9,204 nucleotides of DNA, from the NCBI GenBank assembly GCA_023412855.1, contig JAEZRJ010000015.1:1-9204 (forward strand). The letters are read 5' to 3'. The position numbers and the translations under genes were made by a program. The notes under the pieces are model-generated. The model was not told where the DNA came from, ran no database searches, and saw only the letters and a program-made list of their open reading frames with translations. Origin of the DNA: Bacillota bacterium (GTDB taxonomy: Bacteria; Bacillota; Clostridia; Lachnospirales; Lachnospiraceae). Positions 1 to 6,702 of the stretch are shown piece after piece. Position 1 is the stretch's first letter, and each line of letters begins with the position of its first letter.

Positions 1-820
1 TTATTTGTGCCGCTTCTCTTATGTTATCTGGTAGATTCTGAAATCCATAATGATCCCTAATCAGGAGGATGTCCTCTATCTGTTTGGATGATGCGTTTAC
101 CGTCTTGGTAATATTAGCCGTTTCGCAGTTTACCTTCCTATTGATGGAACCTCTCATTTCTTTTATGATTCTGTAGTTCTCAAAATTCATAAGGGAAATA
201 TGGGCTTCCATAATATTTAATAAGTCTGCTATACTGGCGCCTTCTTTTAAGTACACCACATAATATTTCTTTCTTATTACGATCTTCGCCTCCACTTGAA
301 AGCTCTGTATCAGAGATTGAAGGCGAACAGCTTGTTCTTCATAGGAACAGACAAATTCTAAATGATAGCTTTTTTCCGGGTCGCTCATGGAACCCGTGCA
401 GAGAAAAGTTCCCCGCAGAAATGCCCTCTTGCAACAGGCATTTTTGATTAACAGCGGATTTACTCCGCCGCGCGTGGCCTCTTGAATTCCGCCTTCCTCA
501 TACATTTTAACAGCTTGAAGAACTTTGTCAACCCGTTCCCTTCCTGTAATTAATGTAACATATGTATGATTTTTATATTCTTCCAAAAGCTCTTTAAAAG
601 CAATATCAGTATATATATTAAAGGTTTTCTTCAATAATGTAAAGACCTTTCTAATAACTGCCTCATTTTCTGTCTGAAGGCAGAGGCTTATATCCGACTC
701 CGAACCGACTTCCAATTTGCCAAAAAAGCTGATGATCGCCGCCAGTTCTGCCAACTGACAATGTCTGGATGCGCTGACAGTCCTTGCCAGCTCTTCTTTT
801 ACTTCTGCGGAAAAAGACAT
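1..820 (-). CDS. whiA: WhiA-type DNA-binding regulator, C-terminus cut by window edge
   Basis: Homologue of sporulation/cell-division regulator WhiA (YvcL in Bacillus; DUF199 family). Family knowledge: an N-terminal domain related to LAGLIDADG homing endonucleases but without nuclease activity, plus a C-terminal helix-turn-helix; it acts as a transcription factor in actinomycetes and affects division and chromosome segregation in Bacillus. My translation gives 273 complete codons, starting MSFSAEVKEEL as is typical. The block around residues 129-156 (CCKRAFLRGTFL, then GS-SDPEKSYHLEF) is the conserved LAGLIDADG-like core, and residues 223-243 (RGS-NR-VNCE-AN-TKTV) are the conserved linker. 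The reading is open to the edge; the final helix-turn-helix part, some 40 residues in relatives, lies outside. The ATG is 2 bases after the rapZ stop, and its AGGGGG ribosome site (828-833) lies inside the end of rapZ, so translation is probably coupled. GC is about 40% by hand count, lower than the neighbours. Confidence 0.95.
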   Translation of the reverse strand, partial: MSFSAEVKEELARTVSASRHCQLAELAAIISFFGKLEVGSESDISLCLQTENEAVIRKVFTLLKKTFNIYTDIAFKELLEEYKNHTYVTLITGRERVDKVLQAVKMYEEGGIQEATRGGVNPLLIKNACCKRAFLRGTFLCTGSMSDPEKSYHLEFVCSYEEQAVRLQSLIQSFQVEAKIVIRKKYYVVYLKEGASIADLLNIMEAHISLMNFENYRIIKEMRGSINRKVNCETANITKTVNASSKQIEDILLIRDHYGFQNLPDNIREAAQI

Positions 821-822
821 AA

Positions 823-1686
823 TTACGCCCCCTGTTTCACATCTCTGTGATAAATCTTAAGTCCGTAATTTCCCTGATTCTTCATACGCTTGTACAATTC
901 ATTCGCCAGCGTTACGCTTCTGTGCTTTCCGCCCGTACAGCCGATTCCTATTACCAACTGGTACTTTCCTTCCTTTACGTAATTCGGAATCAGAAACCGG
1001 ATCATATCGTCCAACTTCTGTAAAAATTCCGCTGCCTCGGCAAACCCCATGACGTATCTCTGAATCGCCGGGTCGTTACCCGTCTGGTGCTTCAGCTCGT
1101 CAATATAATACGGATTCGGCAGGAAACGGACATCGAAAACCAAATCCGCATCTGCCGGAATACCATTTTTAAAGCCGAAGGAAAGAATCGTTACCATAAG
1201 ACTGTTGTATTCTTCGTTCATTACGAAAATCCTATCGATTTCTTCCTTCAGTTCTCTGGTCAGCAGATTCGAGGTGTCCAGCACGTAATCCGCATGCTCT
1301 TTTACCGTCTTAAGGATATCTCTCTCCTTATGGATGCCGTCCTCTACCCGCCCCTCCGGAGAAAGGGGGTGCATCCGCCTCGACTCCTTATAGCGCTTTA
1401 ACAGCACCTGCTCCGAGGCATCCATAAAAAGGACTTCATACACATAGCCGTTTTTCTTCAGGTTTTCCAGCGTCTTCCAGACCGCTTCAAAGGGTTGATC
1501 CGCACGGACATCCAAGCCCAACGCGACTTTATTGATTTCCGAGTTGGGAGTAGCAATTAATTCTACAAATTTTTCTATCAAAGGAACGGGCAGATTATCC
1601 ACACAATAGAAGCCTGCGTCCTCCAGCATCTTAAGAGCCGTTCTTTTTCCGCCGCCGCTCATTCCGGTCACTACCACGAATCTCAT
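823..1686 (-). CDS. rapZ: RapZ/YvcJ family P-loop nucleotide-binding protein
   Basis: Full-length (287 residues, usual for the family) RapZ/YvcJ protein. In E. coli RapZ is an RNA adaptor that senses glucosamine-6-phosphate and controls decay of the GlmZ small RNA; in Bacillus YvcJ hydrolyses nucleotides and affects competence. No GlmZ-type RNA is expected here, so its target is unknown. Residues 1-33 match the family start (MRFVVVTGMSG, then CVDNLP at 28-33). A hydrophobic strand VLFMDAS lies at 85-91. The C-terminal domain is well conserved: SFGFKNGIP at 169-177, DADLVFDVRFLPNPYY at 179-194, and GCTGGKHRSV at 249-258, the region involved in metabolite and RNA binding in E. coli. The Walker A motif is unusual: GMSGGGKRT at residues 8-16, with Arg15 where the family has Ser or Thr. 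Start ATG has a GGAGG site at 1695-1699. It is 17 bases after murB and 2 bases before whiA. Confidence 0.96.
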   Translation of the reverse strand: MRFVVVTGMSGGGKRTALKMLEDAGFYCVDNLPVPLIEKFVELIATPNSEINKVALGLDVRADQPFEAVWKTLENLKKNGYVYEVLFMDASEQVLLKRYKESRRMHPLSPEGRVEDGIHKERDILKTVKEHADYVLDTSNLLTRELKEEIDRIFVMNEEYNSLMVTILSFGFKNGIPADADLVFDVRFLPNPYYIDELKHQTGNDPAIQRYVMGFAEAAEFLQKLDDMIRFLIPNYVKEGKYQLVIGIGCTGGKHRSVTLANELYKRMKNQGNYGLKIYHRDVKQGA

Positions 1687-1703
1687 ATGCTTTTCCTCCG
1701 TAT

Positions 1704-2615
1704 TTAAAAGTCTCCCAAATAAATGACTTCCCTCTCCAGCGTCACACCGGACTGCTCCTTCACGCGCTCTTGCACGGTCTCGATAAGCTCGCGCACATCG
1801 GCCGCGGTAGCGTCTCCCGTATTCACGATAAAGCCGCAGTGCTTATCGGATACTACCGCTCCGCCTATCCGATAGCCTTTAAGGCCTGCTTCCATGATCA
1901 GCTTGCCTGCAAAATATCCCTCCGGCCGCTTAAAGGTACTTCCCGCACTGCCGAATTCCAAAGGCTGCTTCTCCTGACGCCTTGCCGCCAAATCCTCCAT
2001 TTTGTTCCTGATTTCTTCCTTATCGCCCGTCGAAAGCTTAAGTACCACTTCCGTAACGATAAAGGGGCGATTCTTGATTACGCTGGTACGGTAGCCGAAC
2101 TCCATCGTATCGTTATCCAGCGTCAGTATTTCTCCGTTTCTATCCATGACCTCCACGGATTCTACGATCTGTTTCATCTCACCCTCATAGGCTCCGGCAT
2201 TCATTACAATGCCGCCGCCGATTGTTCCCGGTATTCCTGAAGCGAACTCCATGCCGGTCAGTCCATGGGCCTGCGCCTCCTCCGCTGCTCTGGATATGAG
2301 CACTCCCGCAGGAACCCGCATTTTTTCCCCTTCCACTGATATATTTCCCATCTCGTTGCCCAGCTTAACGATAATGCCCGAATACCCTTTGTCTCCTACT
2401 AACAGATTACTGCCGTTTCCAAGTATGAAATAGTCCTGTCCGGTAGCCTGCAAAATCGGCACCAGCTTTATCAGCTGTTCCTTGCTTTCTATTTTTACTA
2501 AGCATCTGGCATTTCCGCCTACGCGAAAAGTAGTATGACTGCTCATTGGTTCATCGAATAATATGTTCTCCTGAGGCACTATCTGCTTTATATAATTGTA
2601 TATTGATGAATTCAC
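1704..2615 (-). CDS. murB: UDP-N-acetylenolpyruvoylglucosamine reductase MurB
   Basis: Cytoplasmic FAD enzyme that uses NADPH to reduce UDP-GlcNAc-enolpyruvate to UDP-MurNAc, the second committed step of peptidoglycan precursor synthesis. At 303 residues it fits the shorter type II MurB of Gram-positives. FAD-binding signatures are visible: TTFRVGGNA at 28-36, GNGSNLLV at 67-74 and GTIGGGIVMNAGAYEGE at 130-146. Expected catalytic residues are present: Arg176 in GYRTS, Ser226 in GSAGSTFKRP (222-231), and Glu296 in LEREV near the C-terminus, matching E. coli Glu325 by motif. The start codon is GTG (2613-2615), supported by an AGGGG site 7 bases upstream (2623-2627) and by the usual N-terminal length. 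It sits 49 bases after the glucokinase and 17 before rapZ, within the hprK operon. Confidence 0.97.
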   Translation of the reverse strand: MNSSIYNYIKQIVPQENILFDEPMSSHTTFRVGGNARCLVKIESKEQLIKLVPILQATGQDYFILGNGSNLLVGDKGYSGIIVKLGNEMGNISVEGEKMRVPAGVLISRAAEEAQAHGLTGMEFASGIPGTIGGGIVMNAGAYEGEMKQIVESVEVMDRNGEILTLDNDTMEFGYRTSVIKNRPFIVTEVVLKLSTGDKEEIRNKMEDLAARRQEKQPLEFGSAGSTFKRPEGYFAGKLIMEAGLKGYRIGGAVVSDKHCGFIVNTGDATAADVRELIETVQERVKEQSGVTLEREVIYLGDF

Positions 2616-2664
2616 CTTAAGACCCCTGCCTGTTTTTTATTATGGTATGTAGCTGACTGCCATC

Positions 2665-3609
2665 TTATTCCAATACAAGCTTGGCCGCTCCATAAATTCC
2701 GGCGTCGTTCCCCAGCGTCGCCAATGCAAACTCCACGTTTTTACTGCCTTTGAATACTGTTTTGTCAAAGTATGGCTTTATATAATCGAATAAAATATCT
2801 CCGGCTTTCGATACGCCGCCTCCGATAACGAAGATTTCCGGGTTCACCACTCCTGCGATAACACCCAGACCCTTTCCCAGATATTCCCCGAATTTTTCCG
2901 CTATCTGAATGGCTACCGCATCGTTTTCCTTTACTGCATCAAAAACTGCCTTTGCCGAAAGCGTTTCCACCGGTCTGTTCCTCAAAATGCTAGGCTCAGA
3001 AGTAGCCCCCAGGGCTCTCCTTGCCAGCCTTACTATACCGGTAGCGGAAGCATATTCTTCCAGGCATCCGGTATTGCCGCAGCCGCATATCTCTGTTTCA
3101 CCATCCTGCACGTGGATATGTCCGATTTCGCCGCCCGCTCCGCTAGCACCCGTCAGAATTTCTCCGTTTACGATGATTCCGCCTCCCACGCCCGTTCCAA
3201 GCGTTACGGCAACCAGATTCTTACAACCTTTTCCGCCGCCCTTCCACATCTCGCCCAGAGCGGCAACATTGGCATCATTTCCTGCCTTTACTTTCATGCC
3301 GAGAAGACCCGACAACGTATCGCGGATACTGAAGGTACCCCAGCCGAGGTTCACGGCAACATATACCGTCCCCTCCGCATCGATCGGACCGGGAGCTCCA
3401 AGCCCTACACCGATGACCTCGTCCTTCTGGATACTCTTCTCCTTCATCTTTCGCTGGATACTCGCAGCTACGTCAGGAAGAATTTTCTCCCCTCCGTTTT
3501 CCGTCTTTGTGGGCACCTCCCATTTATCCAGAAGCTCTCCGTCTTTGTCAAAAAGTCCTAATTTAATCGTGGTTCCTCCCACATCTACGCCAAACACATA
3601 TTTACTCAT
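2665..3609 (-). CDS. glcK: ROK-family glucokinase
   Basis: Cytoplasmic ATP-dependent sugar kinase of the ROK family, most likely glucokinase (glucose to glucose-6-phosphate); 314 residues, normal for the family. Motifs in order: phosphate-binding DVGGTTIKLGLF at 9-20, GLGAPGPID at 69-77, NDANVAALGE at 111-120 with Asp112 the likely catalytic base, LGTGVGGG at 137-144, and sugar-binding Glu161 and His164 in GEIGHIHV. The zinc motif is complete: His164 followed by C175-G-C177 and C182 in CGCGNTGCLEEYAS, separating it from repressor-type ROK proteins, which also carry an N-terminal helix-turn-helix that is absent here. A second phosphate loop GGGVSKAG lies at 263-270. Start ATG has an AGAAGGG site about 10 bases upstream. 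It lies 20 bases after hprK, so sugar phosphorylation and HPr-kinase signalling are probably co-transcribed. Fructokinase or N-acetylmannosamine kinase activity cannot be excluded by sequence, but glucokinase fits best. Confidence 0.93.
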   Translation of the reverse strand: MSKYVFGVDVGGTTIKLGLFDKDGELLDKWEVPTKTENGGEKILPDVAASIQRKMKEKSIQKDEVIGVGLGAPGPIDAEGTVYVAVNLGWGTFSIRDTLSGLLGMKVKAGNDANVAALGEMWKGGGKGCKNLVAVTLGTGVGGGIIVNGEILTGASGAGGEIGHIHVQDGETEICGCGNTGCLEEYASATGIVRLARRALGATSEPSILRNRPVETLSAKAVFDAVKENDAVAIQIAEKFGEYLGKGLGVIAGVVNPEIFVIGGGVSKAGDILFDYIKPYFDKTVFKGSKNVEFALATLGNDAGIYGAAKLVLE

Positions 3610-3629
3610 CCCAATTTATCCCTTCTTAA

Positions 3630-4574
3630 TTATTCCTCATCATCTTCGTCTCTGCGCCTTGCCAGAGAGTTCTGCACACGGGTATAAAGCTCTTGTGCCG
3701 CATTATAGCCCATCTTCTTCTGTCTGTGATTAGCTGCTGCCGATTCACAGATAATCGCCAGATTACGTCCCGGCCTTATGGGAATATTATGGCATACTAT
3801 CTTATTTCCAAGATATTCCGTATGTTCCTCTTCCAATCCAAGCCTGTCGTATTCCTTGTCCTTATCCCATTCTTCCAACCGGATGACCAAATCGATGCTC
3901 TGGGTATCCTTTACGCTGGATACACCGAACAATGACTTTACATCGACGATTCCGATTCCCCGCAATTCTATAAAATGCTTCGTAATATCAGGGGCAGAGC
4001 CGATTAAAGTATCATCGCTTACTTTTCTTATCTCTACTACATCGTCCGTCACAAGACGGTGCCCTCTCTTGATCAGCTCCAACGCCGCCTCCGACTTACC
4101 TATACCGCTTTCGCCCGTAATCAGCACTCCCTCGCCATAAACGTCTACGAGAACACCATGAACGGAAATGCACGGTGCCAATTTCACATTCAGCCATCGG
4201 ATAATCTCAGCAGTAAAATTAGAGGTCGCCTTCTTCGTCATCAGGATAGGTACCTCATGCTCCAGCGCCACTTGTAAAAAGAAGGGGTCAGGCTGCAGCT
4301 CACGGCAGAAAACAATGACCGGAATATCACAGGAAAGAAGCTTGTTGTAAACCTCTTCTTTATACTCCTGCGTCAACCCCTGCATATACGTATATTCTAC
4401 AAATCCGATAATCTGCAGACGGGTAGCTTCGAAATGTTCAAAATAACCTGCCATCTGCAAAGCCGGTCTGTTGATGTCCGGCTGGGTGATTTTCACCTTC
4501 GAAATGTCCAGCTCCGGCGTCAGATTCTCAAGCTTCATTTTGTCTATAATCTCTTTTAAACTTACACTTGCCAT
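3630..4574 (-). CDS. hprK: HPr kinase/phosphorylase
   Basis: Bifunctional enzyme that phosphorylates HPr (and Crh where present) on Ser46 when fructose-1,6-bisphosphate and ATP are high and dephosphorylates it when phosphate is high; P-Ser-HPr works with CcpA in carbon catabolite repression. With the chosen start it is 314 residues, close to the Bacillus enzyme. Seen: N-terminal domain with INRPALQMAGYF (34-45), His139 in HGVLVDVYG, Walker A GESGIGKS at 154-161, RGHRLVTDD at 170-178, the family signature ELRGIGIVDVKSLFG at 203-217, and RPGRNLA (267-273) followed by E-AA-NHRQKKMGYNAA. The C-terminus is acidic (RRRDEDDEE). An in-frame TTG lies 21 bases upstream (4595), but the ATG at 4574 has an ideal AAGGAG site and gives the family N-terminus MASVSLKEII. 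First gene after its own promoter; it likely leads the operon through whiA. Confidence 0.97.
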   Translation of the reverse strand: MASVSLKEIIDKMKLENLTPELDISKVKITQPDINRPALQMAGYFEHFEATRLQIIGFVEYTYMQGLTQEYKEEVYNKLLSCDIPVIVFCRELQPDPFFLQVALEHEVPILMTKKATSNFTAEIIRWLNVKLAPCISVHGVLVDVYGEGVLITGESGIGKSEAALELIKRGHRLVTDDVVEIRKVSDDTLIGSAPDITKHFIELRGIGIVDVKSLFGVSSVKDTQSIDLVIRLEEWDKDKEYDRLGLEEEHTEYLGNKIVCHNIPIRPGRNLAIICESAAANHRQKKMGYNAAQELYTRVQNSLARRRDEDDEE

Positions 4575-4578
4575 AACC

Positions 4579-4588
4579 TTCTCCTTTT
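4579..4588 (-). promoter_or_regulatory. Ribosome binding site that fixes the hprK start
   Basis: On the minus strand the sequence reads AAAAAGGAGAAGGTT directly before the ATG at 4574. The AAGGAG core sits about 7 bases from that ATG, ideal spacing, and lies inside the coding sequence if the upstream TTG (4595) or ATG (4592) were used. Neither of those has a purine-rich site in front of it. This supports the shorter, family-length protein. Confidence 0.8.
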
Positions 4589-4635
4589 TCATCAATATAG
4601 TATTTTATAATATCTTAATACTTAATATTCTATAA

Positions 4636-4664
4636 ATTTTAACATAGAAACTCGACAATATCAA
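4636..4664 (-). promoter_or_regulatory. Sigma-A-type promoter for the hprK operon
   Basis: Minus strand: -35 TTGATA (4659-4664), a spacer of exactly 17 bases, and -10 TAAAAT (4636-4641), preceded by TATGT, an extended -10 (TRTGN) motif. Transcription would start near 4629, giving a leader of about 55 bases before the hprK ATG. Surrounding sequence is AT-rich. No cre-like operator was recognised near it. Confidence 0.75.
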
Positions 4665-4682
4665 TAAACGAACTCGGAAAAC

Positions 4683-4709
4683 GTTACTGTTCACTCCGTT
4701 CCCAGTAAC
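4683..4709 (-). terminator. Possible weak terminator after uvrC
   Basis: In the uvrC-sense transcript, GTTACTG and CAGTAAC form a 7-bp stem with a 13-base loop, followed by GTTTTCC. The U-run is only four bases and the stem competes with the larger outer stem of the palindromic element, so termination would be partial at best. The separate hprK promoter just downstream is consistent with a transcription-unit boundary here. Confidence 0.3.
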
Positions 4710-4814
4710 CTATGATTTCTGCATGTAGATTCGCTGCGCGAAGCAGAAATCATCTCTTGTATCATGTTCTTACGCAGCTTAACAGCAAGTGTTAAGCTAC
4801 TGTGTGAACAGTAA
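4684..4814. repeat. 131-base nested palindromic element with 11-base terminal inverted repeats
   Basis: The ends are perfect inverted repeats, TTACTGTTCAC (4684-4694) and GTGAACAGTAA (4804-4814). Inside are two strong hairpins. Hairpin B has ATGATTTCTGC (4712-4722) pairing with GCAGAAATCAT (4743-4753), and within its loop TTCGC (4730-4734) pairs with GCGAA (4738-4742). Hairpin C has AGCTTAACA (4776-4784) pairing with TGTTAAGCT (4790-4798) over a 5-base loop. The left end can instead pair locally: GTTACTG (4683-4689) with CAGTAAC (4703-4709). The whole would fold as a three-way junction. It starts 5 bases past the uvrC stop and has no open frame of note. No target duplication is visible. Likely a dispersed non-coding palindromic element (MITE- or REP-like) or a structured RNA; copy number is unknown from this window. 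Confidence 0.7.
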
Positions 4815-4819
4815 TCTGC

Positions 4820-6682
4820 CTATTCCTGATGGAAAAACTCATAGATACCTTCCGCGATATGGGGTGGTATCTCAGGCACCTGAGAAAGGGTAGCTGCATC
4901 GGCAGACTTAATCTCATCAATGGATTTAAAGTGGCGCATCAACGCTTTCCTACGGGAAGGCCCCACTCCGGGGATGTCGTCTAACACCGATTTTACCTGA
5001 GACTTGCTGCGCAGGGAACGGTGATATTCTATGGCGAAACGATGAGCCTCGTCCTGCACTCTCGTAATCAGTTTAAACCCTTCGGAGCTTCTGTCAATAG
5101 GAATCTCTTCATTATTGTAATACAACCCTCTTGTCCTATGGTTATCGTCCTTTACCATACCACAGACCGGAATGGAAATGTGCAGCTCCTTAAGCACCTC
5201 CAGGGCAATATTCACCTGTCCCTTTCCGCCGTCCATAAGTATCAGGTCGGGGAATTTGGTGAAACTGCCGAATTCCTTTTCCATTTCCTTCATAGCTAAT
5301 TCCTTCTGCTCCTCCATTCCGTGCACAAAACGTCTGGTGAGCACCTCTTTCATGCATGCATAATCGTCGGGGCCCGATACCGATTTTATGCGGAATTTAC
5401 GATAGTCGCTCCTTTTAGGCTTTCCCTTTTCGTAGACGATCATAGAGCCTACATTGGCAAATCCGCTGATGTTGGAAATATCATATGCTTCCATTCGGAC
5501 GATTCCCTCCATGCCGATCAACGAAGCTATTTCCTTTACCGCGCCGAGAGTCCTGCCTTCCTCTCTCTTTATCTTTTCCTTATCCTGGCTCAAGACGAGG
5601 GCTGCATTCTTTCCCGCTAACTCCACCAGCTTCTCCTTGGCACCCTTTTTGGGTACGCGGATGTAGACACGGCTGCCCTTTCTTGCAGTCAGCCATTTTT
5701 CCAGCACCTCAATATCCTCGATTTCCTCTTGGAGCATAAGCTCCTTGGGAATGAAAGGTGTTCCCGCATAGAACTGCTTTACGAAATCAAGAAGCACCTG
5801 AGACTTCCCATTTCCTGACACATGTGTCATATAGAAATGCTCTCTCCCTATTAATTTCCCATTTCGGATAAAAAATACTTGCACCACCGCATCGTTTTCA
5901 TCCAGAGTGAGAGCGATGATGTCCTTATCCTCTCCGTAACTGTCCGTAATCTTCTGCTTCTGTGACACCTGCTTCACGCTGTTGTATAAATCCCTGTATT
6001 TTACCGCTTCCTCGAATTCCATGCTGTCGGAAGCCTCCTGCATCTTTCGTTCCAGCTCCTTTAAAATAGGATTATAATTTCCGTTCAGGAAATCCAGCGC
6101 CTTATCTACCTGCCCCCTGTACTGCTCCTGAGTCACATACCCTTGACAGGGGGCTGCACACTGTTTGATATGGTAATTCAAGCAAGGCCTTTCCTTCCCG
6201 CAATCCTTTGGAAGATTTCTGTTGCAGGTACGGAGGAGATAGAGCTTGTTGATCAAATCGATCGTATCCTTCACTGCTGCCGCACTTGTGTACGGCCCGA
6301 AATAACGGGAACGGTCCTTTTTCATCTCTCTGGAAAAAAGTATGCGGGGGAACGGCTCTCCTACTGTCACCTTTATATAAGGATAGGTCTTGTCATCCTT
6401 AAGCATAGTGTTATAGCGGGGGCTGTATTCTTTTATTAAATTATTCTCGAGCACCAAGGCTTCCAGCTCAGAATCGGTTATGATATATTCGAATCTGGCT
6501 ATCTGAGTCACCATCTTATCGATCTGAGGCCCGCGCCCTATGTTCTTGCGGAAATACGATCTGACACGGCTGTGCAGGTTGATTGCCTTCCCCACATAGA
6601 TAATGACATCCTTCTCATCGTGCATGATATATACGCCCGGCTTCACCGGCAGTTTTTTCAATTCCTCATCAAAATCAAACAT
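4820..6682 (-). CDS. uvrC: Excinuclease ABC subunit C (UvrC)
   Basis: Dual-incision nuclease of nucleotide excision repair; with UvrA/UvrB it cuts on both sides of bulky DNA lesions. At 620 residues it is full length. Domains: GIY-YIG nuclease at about 13-92 (GVY at 16-18, YVG at 29-31, Glu78 in the metal-site position); a cysteine-rich region (C153, C161, C167, C175, C179) of the type reported to bind a 4Fe-4S cluster; UvrB-interacting UVR helix pair near 202-238; RNase H-like nuclease with Asp401 (EAYDISNISG), Asp484 (ILMDGGKGQ) and His547 (DEAHRFAIEYHR); and tandem helix-hairpin-helix near 566-616. The first hairpin has the usual IPGVGPSRRKALM; the second reads VPEIPPHIAEGIY, with Glu where Gly is usual. 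The ribosome site is weak (GGTGAG close to the ATG). It follows ftsH by 81 bases across a hairpin, with no clear promoter of its own, so it may depend on read-through. Confidence 0.97.
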   Translation of the reverse strand: MFDFDEELKKLPVKPGVYIMHDEKDVIIYVGKAINLHSRVRSYFRKNIGRGPQIDKMVTQIARFEYIITDSELEALVLENNLIKEYSPRYNTMLKDDKTYPYIKVTVGEPFPRILFSREMKKDRSRYFGPYTSAAAVKDTIDLINKLYLLRTCNRNLPKDCGKERPCLNYHIKQCAAPCQGYVTQEQYRGQVDKALDFLNGNYNPILKELERKMQEASDSMEFEEAVKYRDLYNSVKQVSQKQKITDSYGEDKDIIALTLDENDAVVQVFFIRNGKLIGREHFYMTHVSGNGKSQVLLDFVKQFYAGTPFIPKELMLQEEIEDIEVLEKWLTARKGSRVYIRVPKKGAKEKLVELAGKNAALVLSQDKEKIKREEGRTLGAVKEIASLIGMEGIVRMEAYDISNISGFANVGSMIVYEKGKPKRSDYRKFRIKSVSGPDDYACMKEVLTRRFVHGMEEQKELAMKEMEKEFGSFTKFPDLILMDGGKGQVNIALEVLKELHISIPVCGMVKDDNHRTRGLYYNNEEIPIDRSSEGFKLITRVQDEAHRFAIEYHRSLRSKSQVKSVLDDIPGVGPSRRKALMRHFKSIDEIKSADAATLSQVPEIPPHIAEGIYEFFHQE

Positions 6683-6702
6683 CTCTCACCCACAACATAA
6701 AT

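Noticed and set aside
1..3. TTA at the window start read as the whiA stop codon
   Set aside because: Counting 273 codons from the ATG at 820 leaves this triplet one base out of frame; whiA is simply cut by the window and still lacks its C-terminal helix-turn-helix.
2616..2664. Separate promoter for murB in the 49-base gap
   Set aside because: A CATAAT hexamer is present, but the nearest -35-like box (TTGGAA) is 23 bases away, too far for sigma-A.
2909..3733. Long + strand open frame (274 residues) opposite the glucokinase and hprK
   Set aside because: It runs antisense to a well-supported ROK kinase with all motifs, is rich in Pro/Ser as antisense frames of GC-rich codons are, and has no recognisable domain.
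4590..4595. TTG or ATG start for hprK seven or six residues upstream
   Set aside because: No ribosome site in front of either, and the strong AAGGAG site would then lie in the coding region; the 4574 ATG gives the family N-terminus.
4670..4820. Target-site duplication flanking the palindromic element
   Set aside because: Bases outside the terminal repeats (AAAACG on the left, TCTGCC on the right) do not match, so no direct repeat supports recent insertion.
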